The notes: generated by a model not told the origin, from the sequence alone. 64,000 bases of DNA from Methanococcoides sp. (GCA_021108275.1 JAIORD010000033.1:62001-126000), one strand, 5' to 3'; positions 41,903 to 51,125 are shown, counted from the first letter of the stretch. Program-made: numbers and translations.

Positions 41903-42368
41903 AGTAGACAACACCGAATAAGAGTCCTATTTCATAATGATGATTATTATAACATTCTGAGTATATTCGATAAGTTAATATGCTATTAATCTATTATTAT
42001 ATATTAGGAACCATGTGTCATTCACGACTCCGGTGGTACGGTCTGAAAACACGAACACTGTGGTGGTGGTGGTTCTACTTCATAACTAATTGGGAGTGGG
42101 GATGTCATTCCTCCTTCATCCCCTCTGTTTTTGAGAACTTCAATTTCAGTCATAGATAAATTATGGACGCTTCTTCAGGCATTAATATTTCTATTTCATA
42201 TCAATTTTAGAGAAAGCTATCAATTACTTTCCTTATCCCTTAGTATTTAGACTAAAATCCCCCTTCTCTAACTCTGTCCTTCGGTTGTTGGAACGTACTC
42301 CTGTTTTCAATCCCCATTTTCCGAACATCATCGAGAGTCAGACAAAGCACTCATTCATTAAATTTCTC
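41903..42368. repeat. Long duplicated block C (structured repeat copy C at 41995-42159)
   Basis: This ~466-bp block is the partner of 37311-37775. The end (42240-42368) is a decayed copy of the last 38 codons of the 129-residue gene, now with a TGA. The structured unit keeps the GGGGATG/CATCCCC hairpin. The rest of 41694-42526 shows nothing else. Confidence 0.85.
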
Positions 42369-42526
42369 GTCCAAATATTGAGGATTTCTACAGAACCTAA
42401 CATGTATACTAGCACTACTGGGAAAGACACATGCCTTTGGAAACTACCAATCATTTAAGTACAGATAAAGAAAGAGAGTAAATTTCTTATTTGTAAAATT
42501 GTATTAAAGCAAGTGGATTTGGTATA

Positions 42527-42985
42527 ATGGGTAAAAAAATAAGAGATAACAAAGCACTTGAAGCCATACTTTTAGATGCACAATACCTAAGGTTGGGACT
42601 TTGTAGTAATGAAAAGCCTTACATCGTACCAATCTCATTCGGATACAAGGATAATACCATATATTTACATAGTTCCCGAAAAGGTACTAAGATCAACCTT
42701 ATAAAACAAAATAAAAATGTTTGTTTTGAAGTGGATACTTTTTATGAAACTCTTCCATCAGATGAACCCTGTTCATATTATATGAAATACCAAAGCGTTG
42801 TAGGCTACGGAACTGCAACAATTCTGGAAGATGAAAAAGAAATAAAAGAAGGTCTTAAGATCATAATTGATCGCTACCACAATAAAGAATACAGTATTGA
42901 TGATCTAGACCTCAAGAGAGTGGCAGTCATCCGTATTGACATAGATGATTTGCATGGCAGACAATATGGAATGAATGATGAATGA
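42527..42985 (+). CDS. Pyridoxamine 5'-phosphate oxidase-like (NimA-type) flavoprotein
   Basis: The split-barrel FMN fold is visible: LRLGLCSNEKPYIVPISFGYK, then TIYLHSSRKGTKINLIKQN and VCFEVDTFYE, with YQSVVGYGTATILEDEKE and a short C-terminal strand (RVAVIRIDIDDLHGRQ). It belongs to the archaeal NimA-like group of putative FMN reductases or oxidases. The length (152) is typical. It is monocistronic, followed by a remnant gene and iorAB. Confidence 0.85.
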   Translation: MGKKIRDNKALEAILLDAQYLRLGLCSNEKPYIVPISFGYKDNTIYLHSSRKGTKINLIKQNKNVCFEVDTFYETLPSDEPCSYYMKYQSVVGYGTATILEDEKEIKEGLKIIIDRYHNKEYSIDDLDLKRVAVIRIDIDDLHGRQYGMNDE

Positions 42986-43032
42986 TCAGATTAAACCAAT
43001 TGTTTTGATGAAGAAGGAATGGGGGGGACATT

Positions 43033-43113
43033 ATGAAGTACGGACTTGGAATTGATGCCGGTGGCACATACAACAACGTACAACAACCAACATTCCAAAA
43101 AACAAGCTCCTGA
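43033..43113 (+). pseudogene. 5' remnant of a hydantoinase/oxoprolinase-type gene
   Basis: A strong GGGGGGG ribosome site precedes an ATG whose frame reads MKYGLGIDAGGTYNNVQQ and stops after 26 codons. The first 13 residues are the phosphate-1 loop (GIDAGGTYT) of the ASKHA-fold hydantoinase/oxoprolinase family found in methanogens. The body of the gene has been deleted. The stop lies 60 bp before the iorA start. Confidence 0.55.
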
Positions 43114-43173
43114 ACGATCTCACCCACATATTTATTAATAATGCCTATTTATGAGAATGGCAGGAGATAAAAT

Positions 43174-44979
43174 ATGAGCACACGCGAGTATATGCTTGGG
43201 AACGTAGCGATCGCACGCGGTATCGTGGAAGGAGGAGGACGTGTCATTTCCGGATATCCGGGTACACCTTCGTCTGAGATCGTCGATACGTTGTCCAAAA
43301 TGAAGGAACGCGACTTTTATGTCGAATGGTCCGTTAATGAAAAAGTTGCAATGGAAGTTGCTGCAGGGGCTGCCATGACTGGTGTGCGATCTGTGGTCAC
43401 CATGAAACACGTAGGTCTGAACGTTGCAGCAGACCCTCTTATGACACTGTCCTATATGGGAGTCAAGGGCGGAATGGTCATTATTGTGGCTGACGATCCG
43501 GGATGTCACTCATCCCAGAATGAACAGGACACACGTATATATTCAGAGTTCTCACTCATGCCATGTCTTGACCCTTCCACTCCACAGGAAGCAAAGGACA
43601 TGTTACCTTATGCCTTTGAGCTTTCCGAGAAGTTCGAGCTTCCGGTCATATTCAGACCGACAACCAGGATCTCACACGGCAAGGCAGATATCGAACTTGG
43701 AGAGATCACTGAACACAGAGTGCAAGCCAAGTTCGAAAAAGACACATCCCGCTGGGTAATGGTCCCAAGCAATGCAGTTGTAAGGCATCCACACCTTCTT
43801 TCAATACAGGATGGCATCCGGGAAGAGCTTGAGACTTCCCCGTGGAACGAACTTACAATCAAGGAGGACTCCAAGATAGGAGTCATCGCAGCAGGTATTG
43901 CTTCAGTTTATGCAAAAGAAGCAATTGAGAACCTGGGCGTATCCGCATCATACTTGAAGATCGGTGCATACCCAGTCCCTGAAGGTCTTATCAAAAAGAT
44001 GTACGAGCAGGTCGATACAGTTCTCGTCATTGAAGAGCTTGAGCCTATTGTGGAAGACCGTTGCAAGATCATTGCAAAGGACATGGAAAGCAGCGTCAAG
44101 ATCATCGGAAAGACAGATGGCACTGTTCCAAGAGTCGGCGAACTTAATGTTGACCATTGCGTGAAAGCGCTCGCAGATGTTTTCAAAATCGGATCAGGTC
44201 TGCCTGAGATCAAGGAGATCGAGATGGAACTGCCACCAAGGCCACCTGCAATGTGTGCAGGTTGTTCCCACAGGGCTACCTACTATGCCATGAAAAAGGT
44301 ATTTGGCAAGAACGCGGTCTTCCCAAGTGATATTGGATGTTACACACTGGGCATACAGAACGGGACCGTGGACACCACCTTGTGCATGGGAGGAAGTATC
44401 ACCGTTGCATCAGGCATCTATCACTCTGGCGAAAAGCAGCCTATCTGCTGTTCCATTGGAGATTCAACGTTCTTCCATACCGGAATGAACGGATTGCTCA
44501 ATGCAGTATATAATAAGGCGAACATCACAGTTGCAATTCTGGACAACCGCATAACCGCAATGACCGGTCACCAGCCAAACCCCGGAATGGGACTTACATC
44601 CACAGGCGAGGTCACAAAGGAGATCGACCTTGAGCAGCTCTGTCGCGGACTTGGTGCCGATTTCGTCGAAGTTGTCGATTCTTTCGATGTGAAAGCAACA
44701 GTCGAAGCGTTCAAACGTGCAAAGGATTACGAAGGTACATCCGTTATCATATCAAAACAACCCTGCATCATCTACGCACGCAGAACCGGCGTCAAGCTGA
44801 CACCATTCAAAGTAGACCATGACAAGTGTGTAGGCTGTAGGATGTGTGTGAACCTTGGTTGCCCTGCAATTGAATTTGACAAGGAGACCAAAAAGTCTAC
44901 GATCAATGCAATGTGCACAGGATGTGGACTGTGTGCAGAAGTATGTAAATTCGATGCGATAAAGGAGGTTCAGAAATGA
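43174..44979 (+). CDS. iorA: Indolepyruvate:ferredoxin oxidoreductase alpha subunit
   Basis: The 601 residues match IorA. An N-terminal pyrimidine-binding domain (YPGTPSSEIVDTL, WSVNEKVAMEVAAGAAMTG) is followed by the TPP domain with MCAGCSHRATYYAM and GDSTFFHTGMNGLLNAVYNK. Two 4Fe-4S clusters close it (CVGCRMCVNLGCPAIEF, CTGCGLCAEVCKFDA). With IorB it oxidises aryl-pyruvates to aryl-acetyl-CoA and reduces ferredoxin; run backward it makes aromatic amino acids. GGCAGGAG precedes the ATG, and it overlaps iorB by 4 bp. All cluster cysteines are present. Confidence 0.95.
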   Translation: MSTREYMLGNVAIARGIVEGGGRVISGYPGTPSSEIVDTLSKMKERDFYVEWSVNEKVAMEVAAGAAMTGVRSVVTMKHVGLNVAADPLMTLSYMGVKGGMVIIVADDPGCHSSQNEQDTRIYSEFSLMPCLDPSTPQEAKDMLPYAFELSEKFELPVIFRPTTRISHGKADIELGEITEHRVQAKFEKDTSRWVMVPSNAVVRHPHLLSIQDGIREELETSPWNELTIKEDSKIGVIAAGIASVYAKEAIENLGVSASYLKIGAYPVPEGLIKKMYEQVDTVLVIEELEPIVEDRCKIIAKDMESSVKIIGKTDGTVPRVGELNVDHCVKALADVFKIGSGLPEIKEIEMELPPRPPAMCAGCSHRATYYAMKKVFGKNAVFPSDIGCYTLGIQNGTVDTTLCMGGSITVASGIYHSGEKQPICCSIGDSTFFHTGMNGLLNAVYNKANITVAILDNRITAMTGHQPNPGMGLTSTGEVTKEIDLEQLCRGLGADFVEVVDSFDVKATVEAFKRAKDYEGTSVIISKQPCIIYARRTGVKLTPFKVDHDKCVGCRMCVNLGCPAIEFDKETKKSTINAMCTGCGLCAEVCKFDAIKEVQK

Positions 44980-45566
44980 GCAGTAAGGCATCCAAGTTCG
45001 ATCTTGTAATATCAGGTGTCGGTGGACAGGGAGCGATCCTCGCTTCAGACATCATCGGAAGGTCCGCAGTTATTGAGAACTACGGAGTTCGTGCAGCGGA
45101 AACTCATGGAATGGCACAGCGTGGCGGTTCAGTGGTTAACCATGTACGTATCGGCTGTGACCTTGGTTCCATGATACCTCTCAAAGGTGCAGACTGTCTT
45201 CTTGCACTTGAACCGGTAGAAGCACTGCGCTATATCGATTCCCTTGCAGACGATGGTGTTGTCATCATGAACACCGAAGCAGTTCATCCGGTAACAGTTA
45301 CCACTGGAAAGGCAGAGTATCCTGATGTGGAAAGCATCGTAGCAGAACTCAAAAAGACCCACAGGGTAATCGCATTCAACGCAACCGAGAAGGCGGCTGA
45401 GGCCGGAAGCAGACAGGCTATGAACGTGGTCCTTGTAGGAGCAGTCTCCAACTTCCTGCCGATCAAGACCGAAACACTGCTGGAACGTGTAAAGGAGATG
45501 GTACCTCCAAAGACCATCGATACCAACGTGAAGGCCTTTGAGATGGGAAGGAGTATGGTCGAATAA
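44976..45566 (+). CDS. iorB: Indolepyruvate:ferredoxin oxidoreductase beta subunit
   Basis: The 196 residues form the gamma-type domain of ketoacid oxidoreductases: VISGVGGQGAILASDIIGRSA, then ETHGMAQRGGSVVNHVRIG and a PLKGADCLLALEPVEALRYI stretch. It pairs with IorA to make the CoA-binding half. Its ATG overlaps the iorA stop (ATGA at 44976-44979), so the two chains are made in equal amounts. Confidence 0.95.
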   Translation: MSSKASKFDLVISGVGGQGAILASDIIGRSAVIENYGVRAAETHGMAQRGGSVVNHVRIGCDLGSMIPLKGADCLLALEPVEALRYIDSLADDGVVIMNTEAVHPVTVTTGKAEYPDVESIVAELKKTHRVIAFNATEKAAEAGSRQAMNVVLVGAVSNFLPIKTETLLERVKEMVPPKTIDTNVKAFEMGRSMVE

Positions 45567-45628
45567 GACCATAACTTCACATTTTATTTTCACATATATT
45601 CACCATAACAAGTGGCAGTTGTTTACAA

Positions 45629-46468
45629 ATGTACACCATCAAAACAGAAGATCTCAACCTTGAATATACACTGGACTGCGGTCAGGTATTCCGCTGGGAC
45701 AGGGACGGAGACTGGTGGACAGGCGTTGTCAACGGTGCTGTTGCACGCATAAGCCAGGACTCTGAGACAGGTGACCTTCTGGTAGATTCCTCTCTTGATG
45801 AGGACTTCTTTTATAGTTATTTCAGACTGGATGATGACCTGACGGCAATATTCAAACAGATAAACAAGGACGAGCATATGGATGTCGCAATCAACAAGTA
45901 CAGAGGATTGCGACTTATACGCCAGGACCCCTGGGAATGTCTGATCTCCTACATGCTAGCAACCGCTTCGAACATCCCCCGTATAAAGAAGAATATATAC
46001 ATGCTTTCAGCACTCTTCGGGGAAGAAATTGAGAACGGTCATTACAGTTTCCCGAAAGTTGAAGCTCTCGCAGCAGCCAGTTGTGAGGAACTTTTTGAAT
46101 GCAAGATGGGATTTCGCACAGCAAGGATAATCAAAGCCGCAAACGCTGTCGCCAATGGCGATATTGTGCTCGATGAACTGTTCAGTCTCGACTATAGTGA
46201 AGCTCAGAAAAAACTGATGAAGCTGGAGGGTATCGGGGAAAAGGTGGCTGATTGCATCCTGCTCTTCGCTTTTGAGAAAATGGAAGGATTCCCTGTGGAT
46301 ACCCATGTCGAAAAAATAGTCAAGGCCTATTACGGAAACGACCCCTATTTTGAAGGCAATCCCACAAAATCAAAAATAGGAAAATGGGGAAGACACTATT
46401 TTGGAGAGTACTGCGGTTATGCCCAACAGTACCTGTTCTACCAGAAACGGCTTGAAGGCCTAGTCTAA
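45629..46468 (+). CDS. ogg: 8-oxoguanine DNA glycosylase (OGG1-type)
   Basis: This HhH-GPD glycosylase/lyase has the N-terminal OGG1 domain (LEYTLDCGQVFRWDRDGD), the helix-hairpin-helix LEGIGEKVADCILLFAF with the catalytic lysine in GEKVADC, and the Asp in FPVDTHV that activates it. NKYRGLRLIRQDPWECLISYM is the family's core helix. It removes oxidised guanine and nicks the strand. The 279-residue length is usual for archaeal OGG1-type proteins. It lies 62 bp after iorB, possibly read through, and is convergent with cca. Confidence 0.92.
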   Translation: MYTIKTEDLNLEYTLDCGQVFRWDRDGDWWTGVVNGAVARISQDSETGDLLVDSSLDEDFFYSYFRLDDDLTAIFKQINKDEHMDVAINKYRGLRLIRQDPWECLISYMLATASNIPRIKKNIYMLSALFGEEIENGHYSFPKVEALAAASCEELFECKMGFRTARIIKAANAVANGDIVLDELFSLDYSEAQKKLMKLEGIGEKVADCILLFAFEKMEGFPVDTHVEKIVKAYYGNDPYFEGNPTKSKIGKWGRHYFGEYCGYAQQYLFYQKRLEGLV

Positions 46469-46493
46469 TTCCAGATCTCTGTTTTGTTCCAGC

Positions 46494-47834
46494 TCACAAC
46501 CATCCATTGAGGAAGCTTCTAAAATCATCATCTTTCAGTTCAAGGACCTGCTTTCCTTCGAGAATTTCAAAGCCAGCCTTTACACTTTTGGAGATGTGCT
46601 TTCCAAGGGAACAGTTCGCAAGTTCTTTTTCAAGAAGCTCTACTGCTGAGATATGTTTTCGTGGAATTTCAGCCACATAGAAACCGTCCTTGATGGTAAA
46701 TGAGTAAGCATCCTCATTGTCAACATATTTGTCCCTGAACTTCTCGGCATGATCACGTACCCATACCGGAGGACCTCTGTGCATTTTGACATTAGGCAAA
46801 GTGCCTGACATAAGTTCCAGCATCACAACAGAATCCTCGCCACTCCATTTTCCAGCCTTGAGTACGGTAAATTCGTTCTTATCGAGCATTGGGACCACCG
46901 AGTTCTCCATTTTAGCAAACTGTGGATAGAATATATCATCAACCACATCCGGTGTTTTGAAGACGATGGCCAGCAGTGAAGAACCTTTCTTTTCCAGCCG
47001 TTCAACTATCTCAATGTCAGATATAGGAGGCATCAAGGATGAGAAGAAAATGCTTTCGTTCGGACTGACAAGGAAACTGCGAGCCACATCGACAAATGTG
47101 CAGAACTTGTCCAGAGAGAGTGCAGCCGCCACATTCCTTTTAGGGTCTGTGGGGTCTATGACTACCAGAGGGTCCTCAAACTTCAACTTCCCATGTTCCA
47201 GAATATCGAGAAGCAGACCGGGCCTCCAATTAGATGTTGCTTCCAGTACCTTTTCGAATGAGCCATAATTGATGACCAGAAGCTCGGTCAGATAGCCCGA
47301 AAATCCTTCGGTCTTAAGCTCTGAGCCATAAACTCCAGTCCCTCTCATGAACTGCTTGAGAAGCAGAACATCATCCTCAAGCCCGTTCAGATTGGCCTTG
47401 ATGAACTCATTGTGGAAAGGTGTCCTGTCAACTGCAGAGATAATGGAACTGGCACTGGAAACCCGATAGCACGGAACCAGATCAACATCGAAACCCTTGT
47501 ATCGCATCTTCACGTAAGGATGTTCAGCATAATGCTCATCCCAGTGTTCCGCCTCTTTTGCCACCTGCCTGCCAACTGACAGCCCATAGCTTTCAAGGTC
47601 TTCACGGCTAGTGTCATCCGGAAATGTGATGAATATGTCAAGGTCATGTGTACCGGAGATCCACGTACCTCTGGCAGCAGAACCTACAAGCTGTGTTTTT
47701 ACACCTACCAGACCGACCTTGAAGGTAAGGCAATCTATCTTGTACATCAGCTCATCGGCCACTTTGGTCAGGTGTTCCCTTTCCTTTTCAGTTGGCTTTA
47801 TCTTTTCCAGAATGTTTTTTTTGAGGGATTCCAT
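46494..47834 (-). CDS. cca: CCA-adding enzyme (archaeal class I)
   Basis: I start at the ATG 47832-47834; the frame reaches 47879 but those 15 residues are not typical. The nucleotidyltransferase head has GSAARGTWISGTHDLDIFITF with the catalytic D-x-D, and the third carboxylate in the GFDVDLVPCY stretch. The central and tail domains (DLLKQFMRGTGVYGSELKTEGFSGYL-like, KRNVAAALSLDKF, MHRGPPVWVRDHAEKF) are those of archaeal CCA enzymes. It builds and repairs the 3' CCA of tRNAs, needed where genes lack it. It is convergent with ogg. Confidence 0.94.
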   Translation of the reverse strand: MESLKKNILEKIKPTEKEREHLTKVADELMYKIDCLTFKVGLVGVKTQLVGSAARGTWISGTHDLDIFITFPDDTSREDLESYGLSVGRQVAKEAEHWDEHYAEHPYVKMRYKGFDVDLVPCYRVSSASSIISAVDRTPFHNEFIKANLNGLEDDVLLLKQFMRGTGVYGSELKTEGFSGYLTELLVINYGSFEKVLEATSNWRPGLLLDILEHGKLKFEDPLVVIDPTDPKRNVAAALSLDKFCTFVDVARSFLVSPNESIFFSSLMPPISDIEIVERLEKKGSSLLAIVFKTPDVVDDIFYPQFAKMENSVVPMLDKNEFTVLKAGKWSGEDSVVMLELMSGTLPNVKMHRGPPVWVRDHAEKFRDKYVDNEDAYSFTIKDGFYVAEIPRKHISAVELLEKELANCSLGKHISKSVKAGFEILEGKQVLELKDDDFRSFLNGWL

Positions 47835-48095
47835 GTTAATTCTCTCGATAATCGTGTTCTTAGGGGTAATATCGTTCAAAGGTATAAACCATTTGAGATT
47901 CGAGATTAATTTTCAAAAAAAACACCCCGCATTTCCTCACAGATAACCATTTATACAGACGATAACTAATATTCTACTGTTAGCCACAAAGCTAAAAACA
48001 ACTATCCACAGGCTTTTATGGGGAATTAACCACATTAATTGTGGAGTCTGTTTATCAGATAGTAATTCTATTTCCATAACAAAGGAGTGAATCAC

Positions 48096-48626
48096 ATGAT
48101 CAGTGAAAGAATGGTTAAAGCATTGAATGGTCAGATCAACAAGGAGATGTATTCAGCTCATCTTTACATGGCAATGTCAGCCTACAGTTCGAATATCGGG
48201 CTTAGCGGATTTGCGAACTGGTTCATGGTACAGTATCAGGAAGAGATGTTGCATGCCATGAAATTTTACAACTACATTGTTGATCAGGGAGCAAAGGTAG
48301 AACTTCAGGCAATTGAAAAGCCGGCACAGGAATTCGGCACCACCCTTGACATGCTCAATGCGACCCTTGGACACGAGAAGTTCATCACCCGTTCCATCAA
48401 CGACCTGGTAGACCTTGCCATTGAAGAAAAGGACCATGCAACCAACTTCTTCCTCCAGTGGTACATTACCGAGCAGATAGAAGAGGAAGGAAATGACAAT
48501 GAGATCATTGACAAACTTAAACTTGCAGGCAAGGAAGGCAACGGGCTTTTCATGATCGACAAGGACCTTGCTGCAAGAGTGTTCAACCCTCCGGTAAACG
48601 TACCAAACTGGACACAGATCAGGTGA
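48096..48626 (+). CDS. Ferritin (non-haem, bacterial type)
   Basis: I start at the ATG 48096 with GGAG nine bases upstream. The 176 residues hold the ferroxidase ligands in NKEMYSAHLYMAMSAY, QYQEEMLHAMKFYNY and LAIEEKDHATNFFLQWYITEQIEEE. The C-terminus (PPVNVPNWTQIR) resembles FtnA-type archaeal ferritins. It should form a 24-mer iron store in the cytosol. It is 7 bp upstream of the CMD protein and probably shares its transcript. A TATA-like region lies within the AT-rich leader. Confidence 0.93.
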   Translation: MISERMVKALNGQINKEMYSAHLYMAMSAYSSNIGLSGFANWFMVQYQEEMLHAMKFYNYIVDQGAKVELQAIEKPAQEFGTTLDMLNATLGHEKFITRSINDLVDLAIEEKDHATNFFLQWYITEQIEEEGNDNEIIDKLKLAGKEGNGLFMIDKDLAARVFNPPVNVPNWTQIR

Positions 48627-48632
48627 TAATAA

Positions 48633-48992
48633 ATGACAGAAAATATAGAAAGCGTTAAGCAAGTAAAGGGAACCATGCCAAAGGCCATCAAAATGGCCAA
48701 AAAGATGGATGATGACTTCGGGCAGGGAGTTGCAGGTTTCTACAAGGCCATCTGGAAGGACAGGGAAGAAGGGCTTTCAATGAAGAACAAACACCTGATG
48801 GTCTTTGCCATAGCATGTTCAAAGAACAATACCAACAGTGCAAAGAAGATCCTTGTGAAACTCAAAAATCACGGTGCAACAAGGGCAGAGGTATTGGATG
48901 CAATGATGATGGCAGCATGGACCGGTGGAATACAGAACTTTACCGACATCAGCAGTGATGTACTGCCGGAAATGGAACAGCTTGGATTCTAA
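48633..48992 (+). CDS. Carboxymuconolactone decarboxylase-like (CMD) protein
   Basis: The 119 residues match the CMD/AhpD fold (FGQGVAGFYKAIWKDREEGLS, KNKHLMVFAIACSKNN, AEVLDAMMMAAWTGG). The catalytic C-x2-C of AhpD is not present: only one Cys remains in the usual place (IACSKNNTNSAKK). So peroxidase-type disulfide chemistry is doubtful. It is downstream of ferritin in the same transcript, which suggests an oxidative-stress or iron-handling role by context only. A hairpin and T run follow. Confidence 0.87.
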   Translation: MTENIESVKQVKGTMPKAIKMAKKMDDDFGQGVAGFYKAIWKDREEGLSMKNKHLMVFAIACSKNNTNSAKKILVKLKNHGATRAEVLDAMMMAAWTGGIQNFTDISSDVLPEMEQLGF

Positions 48993-49027
48993 GGCTTGAA
49001 TTAAGCCTTTGCCATTTTCTTTTTTTA
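48991..49027 (+). terminator. Terminator after the ferritin/CMD pair
   Basis: AAGGCTT-GAATT-AAGCCTT is a perfect 7-bp stem starting at the CMD stop, followed after nine bases by a TTTTCTTTTTTT run. It fits an intrinsic-like archaeal terminator. Confidence 0.7.
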
Positions 49028-49054
49028 AAAGAACAAGAATAGAAGAGTGATAAC

Positions 49055-50257
49055 TCACTCTTCTTCATCATAACCTATCTCTTCTTTTGTCAGATAACAT
49101 GCAGGGTCATCTGCCCAGACATTGCCATACACGGCTTCAGCCCGTACACGGAAATTAGCGTTGCAGACATCGAACCACTTGCACTTTGCACATCTGTCAG
49201 CGTTCGCTTTAATAAGGGGTTTCCTATCCTTGAGACCTGCCATGAGCTCATCGCTCAGGTCGGTCCAGATCTCACTGAACTTCCTGTCCTTCACATTACC
49301 GAAGGTGTAATGCCTCCAGAACTGGTCAGGATGGACTGAGCCGTCCCATGAGATACAACCAAATCCGATTCCAGTGGAATTACCGCGGTTCATCTTGAGA
49401 AGTTCATAGACCTCTTCTGCACGTTCGGGGTTCTCCTCTACAAGTCTCATGTAAATGTATGGGCCGTCACAATGATTGTCCACGGTCAGAACCTCCACAG
49501 GCATTCCCTTCTCATGAAGCTGCTTTGTGCGGTCCATGATAAGGTCAACGGTCTTGCGGCTTTCCTCATGGGAGAGGTCCTCCTCCACAAGTTTGGTCCC
49601 GCGTCCGGCATAGACCAGATGGTAGAAGCAGATACGTGGAATATCCTCTTCCTCGATCATGTCGAAGATAGCAGGAATATCAGCTACGTTCTGTTTATTG
49701 ATAGTAAATCGAAGTCCGACCTTGATGCCTTCTTCCCTGCAATTACGGAGCCCTTCCATTGCAGCATCGAAAGCTCCTTCGACAGCCCGGAATTTATCGT
49801 TGGTCTCTCGCAGACCATCGATTGAAATGCCCACATAGGACAGACCGATCTCCTTGAGCTTCTTTGCCATTGGTTTATCGATAAGTGTACCATTGGTGGA
49901 TATCACCGCACGCATACCCTTGGAAATCGCATACTCAGCAAGTTCCGGCAGGTCCTTGCGCATCAGCGGTTCACCGCCGGAGAACAGCATCACAGGAGAA
50001 CCGAACTCTGCAAGGTCATCTATCAGTTCCTTGCCCTCATCTGTTGTCAGCTCATTCTCGAATTCCATATCCTTTGCATGTGCATAGCAGTGAACACATT
50101 TTAGATTGCAACGGCGGGTCACATTCCAGACGACTACCGGTTTCTTGTCTTTGGAGAATTGAAGCAAATGTGACGGAAGTTTACTTGAATCACGCTCATA
50201 TCGAAGAGCATCTGACGGTTCAACAGTTCCGCAATAGAGTTTAGATATTCCTATCAT
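49055..50257 (-). CDS. ahbC: AhbC-type radical SAM haem-synthesis enzyme
   Basis: The 400 residues have the radical SAM cluster motif RRCNLKCVHCYAHA, the LFSGGEPLMR and ISTNGTL blocks, ISIDGLRETNDKFR, and a C-terminal SPASM-like set (FGCISWDGSVHPDQFWRHY, RCAKCKWFDVCNANFRVRAEAVYG). AhbC removes the acetate groups of 12,18-didecarboxysiroheme to yield Fe-coproporphyrin III in the siroheme route. The neighbouring cobA and hemD genes on the same strand support this over the related AhbD or PqqE types. AGGAGG precedes the ATG. The nine-haem cytochrome in the window would need its product. Confidence 0.9.
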   Translation of the reverse strand: MIGISKLYCGTVEPSDALRYERDSSKLPSHLLQFSKDKKPVVVWNVTRRCNLKCVHCYAHAKDMEFENELTTDEGKELIDDLAEFGSPVMLFSGGEPLMRKDLPELAEYAISKGMRAVISTNGTLIDKPMAKKLKEIGLSYVGISIDGLRETNDKFRAVEGAFDAAMEGLRNCREEGIKVGLRFTINKQNVADIPAIFDMIEEEDIPRICFYHLVYAGRGTKLVEEDLSHEESRKTVDLIMDRTKQLHEKGMPVEVLTVDNHCDGPYIYMRLVEENPERAEEVYELLKMNRGNSTGIGFGCISWDGSVHPDQFWRHYTFGNVKDRKFSEIWTDLSDELMAGLKDRKPLIKANADRCAKCKWFDVCNANFRVRAEAVYGNVWADDPACYLTKEEIGYDEEE

Positions 50258-50294
50258 AGTTAGCCTCCTGAAATTAATTCGTTTTTAGATCAAT

Positions 50295-51095
50295 TTAGTT
50301 CTCAAGAGCTTCTTTTGCAACCCTCAAGATTTCCCGGAAAGTGTACTCATCCGGAGTAACGTTCACTTCCACATCAAATTCCTTCAATGTATTGGCAGTT
50401 GGGATACCAATAGCAGCAACAAGACTGTTAGCAAGAACTTCCTTAATAGACTCGCCTACATCCAAAGCTTCAGCACGGTCGAAAAAGCTCCTGACCATCA
50501 TGGAACTGGTAAATGCAAATACATCGATCTCACCGTTGACACTTTTAGTAATAAGCTCATTCTGCAATGCCCCTTTTGGCAGTGTCAGAGTGTAGACCTT
50601 GGTCTCAAGCACGTTGGCACCACAATCTCTTAAACCTGAGATCAGAAGAGAAGAACCGTAAGCACTCCTTGCAGTATCTATCTGTTTACCTTTAACATCA
50701 GGACAGAGATATTCCACAAGCCCTTCTGAGCTGTAAACGCCAGGCATACCCATTACACCAATTCCAATACCTTCAAGCTGCTTGCGTGTAGTCGGACCGA
50801 TGGCTACCACATTTGTCTTGTTAAGAGCATCGATGAACTCGCTGTGCCTGTCCTCAGGTATCTTGGAAAGAGTGTGATCGATTCCATTGGCACTGGTGAA
50901 TATAGCATAATCAGATCTTCCGGAAAATATGTTCTCTGCAAATGCATCGAAATATTCATCCTTCATACCTTCAATTACTATCATTGGGATAGCCACAACT
51001 TCAAAACCAAATGATTCCGCAAGTTCACATGATTTAACCACATAACCCTCAGGCCTCATTATAGCTATTACAGGCTTCTTTCCGTTTTGGTCCAT
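50295..51095 (-). CDS. hemD: Uroporphyrinogen-III synthase
   Basis: The sequence reads as two Rossmann-like halves: IAIMRPEGYVVKSCELAESF, then DYAIFTSANGIDHTL and NVVAIGPTTRKQLEGIGI, followed by the second half with VFAFTSSMMVRSFFDRAEAL and LVAAIGIPTANTLKEF. This is the loose but typical pattern of HemD, which closes hydroxymethylbilane to uroporphyrinogen III. GGTGA lies before the ATG. It is 30 bp after cobA (SUMT) and 37 bp before ahbC, so the three form a tetrapyrrole operon. hemB, hemC and hemL are not in the window. Confidence 0.88.
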   Translation of the reverse strand: MDQNGKKPVIAIMRPEGYVVKSCELAESFGFEVVAIPMIVIEGMKDEYFDAFAENIFSGRSDYAIFTSANGIDHTLSKIPEDRHSEFIDALNKTNVVAIGPTTRKQLEGIGIGVMGMPGVYSSEGLVEYLCPDVKGKQIDTARSAYGSSLLISGLRDCGANVLETKVYTLTLPKGALQNELITKSVNGEIDVFAFTSSMMVRSFFDRAEALDVGESIKEVLANSLVAAIGIPTANTLKEFDVEVNVTPDEYTFREILRVAKEALEN

Positions 51096-51125
51096 CTTAT
51101 CACCATCAATAAAATAGCAAATTCA

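Noticed and set aside
35101-42159. Three-copy repeat as a small protein (MTSPLPISYEVEPPPPQ on the minus strand)
   Set aside because: The frame is open only in two copies with different endings, and copy A has a stop after six codons; structure is better conserved than coding.
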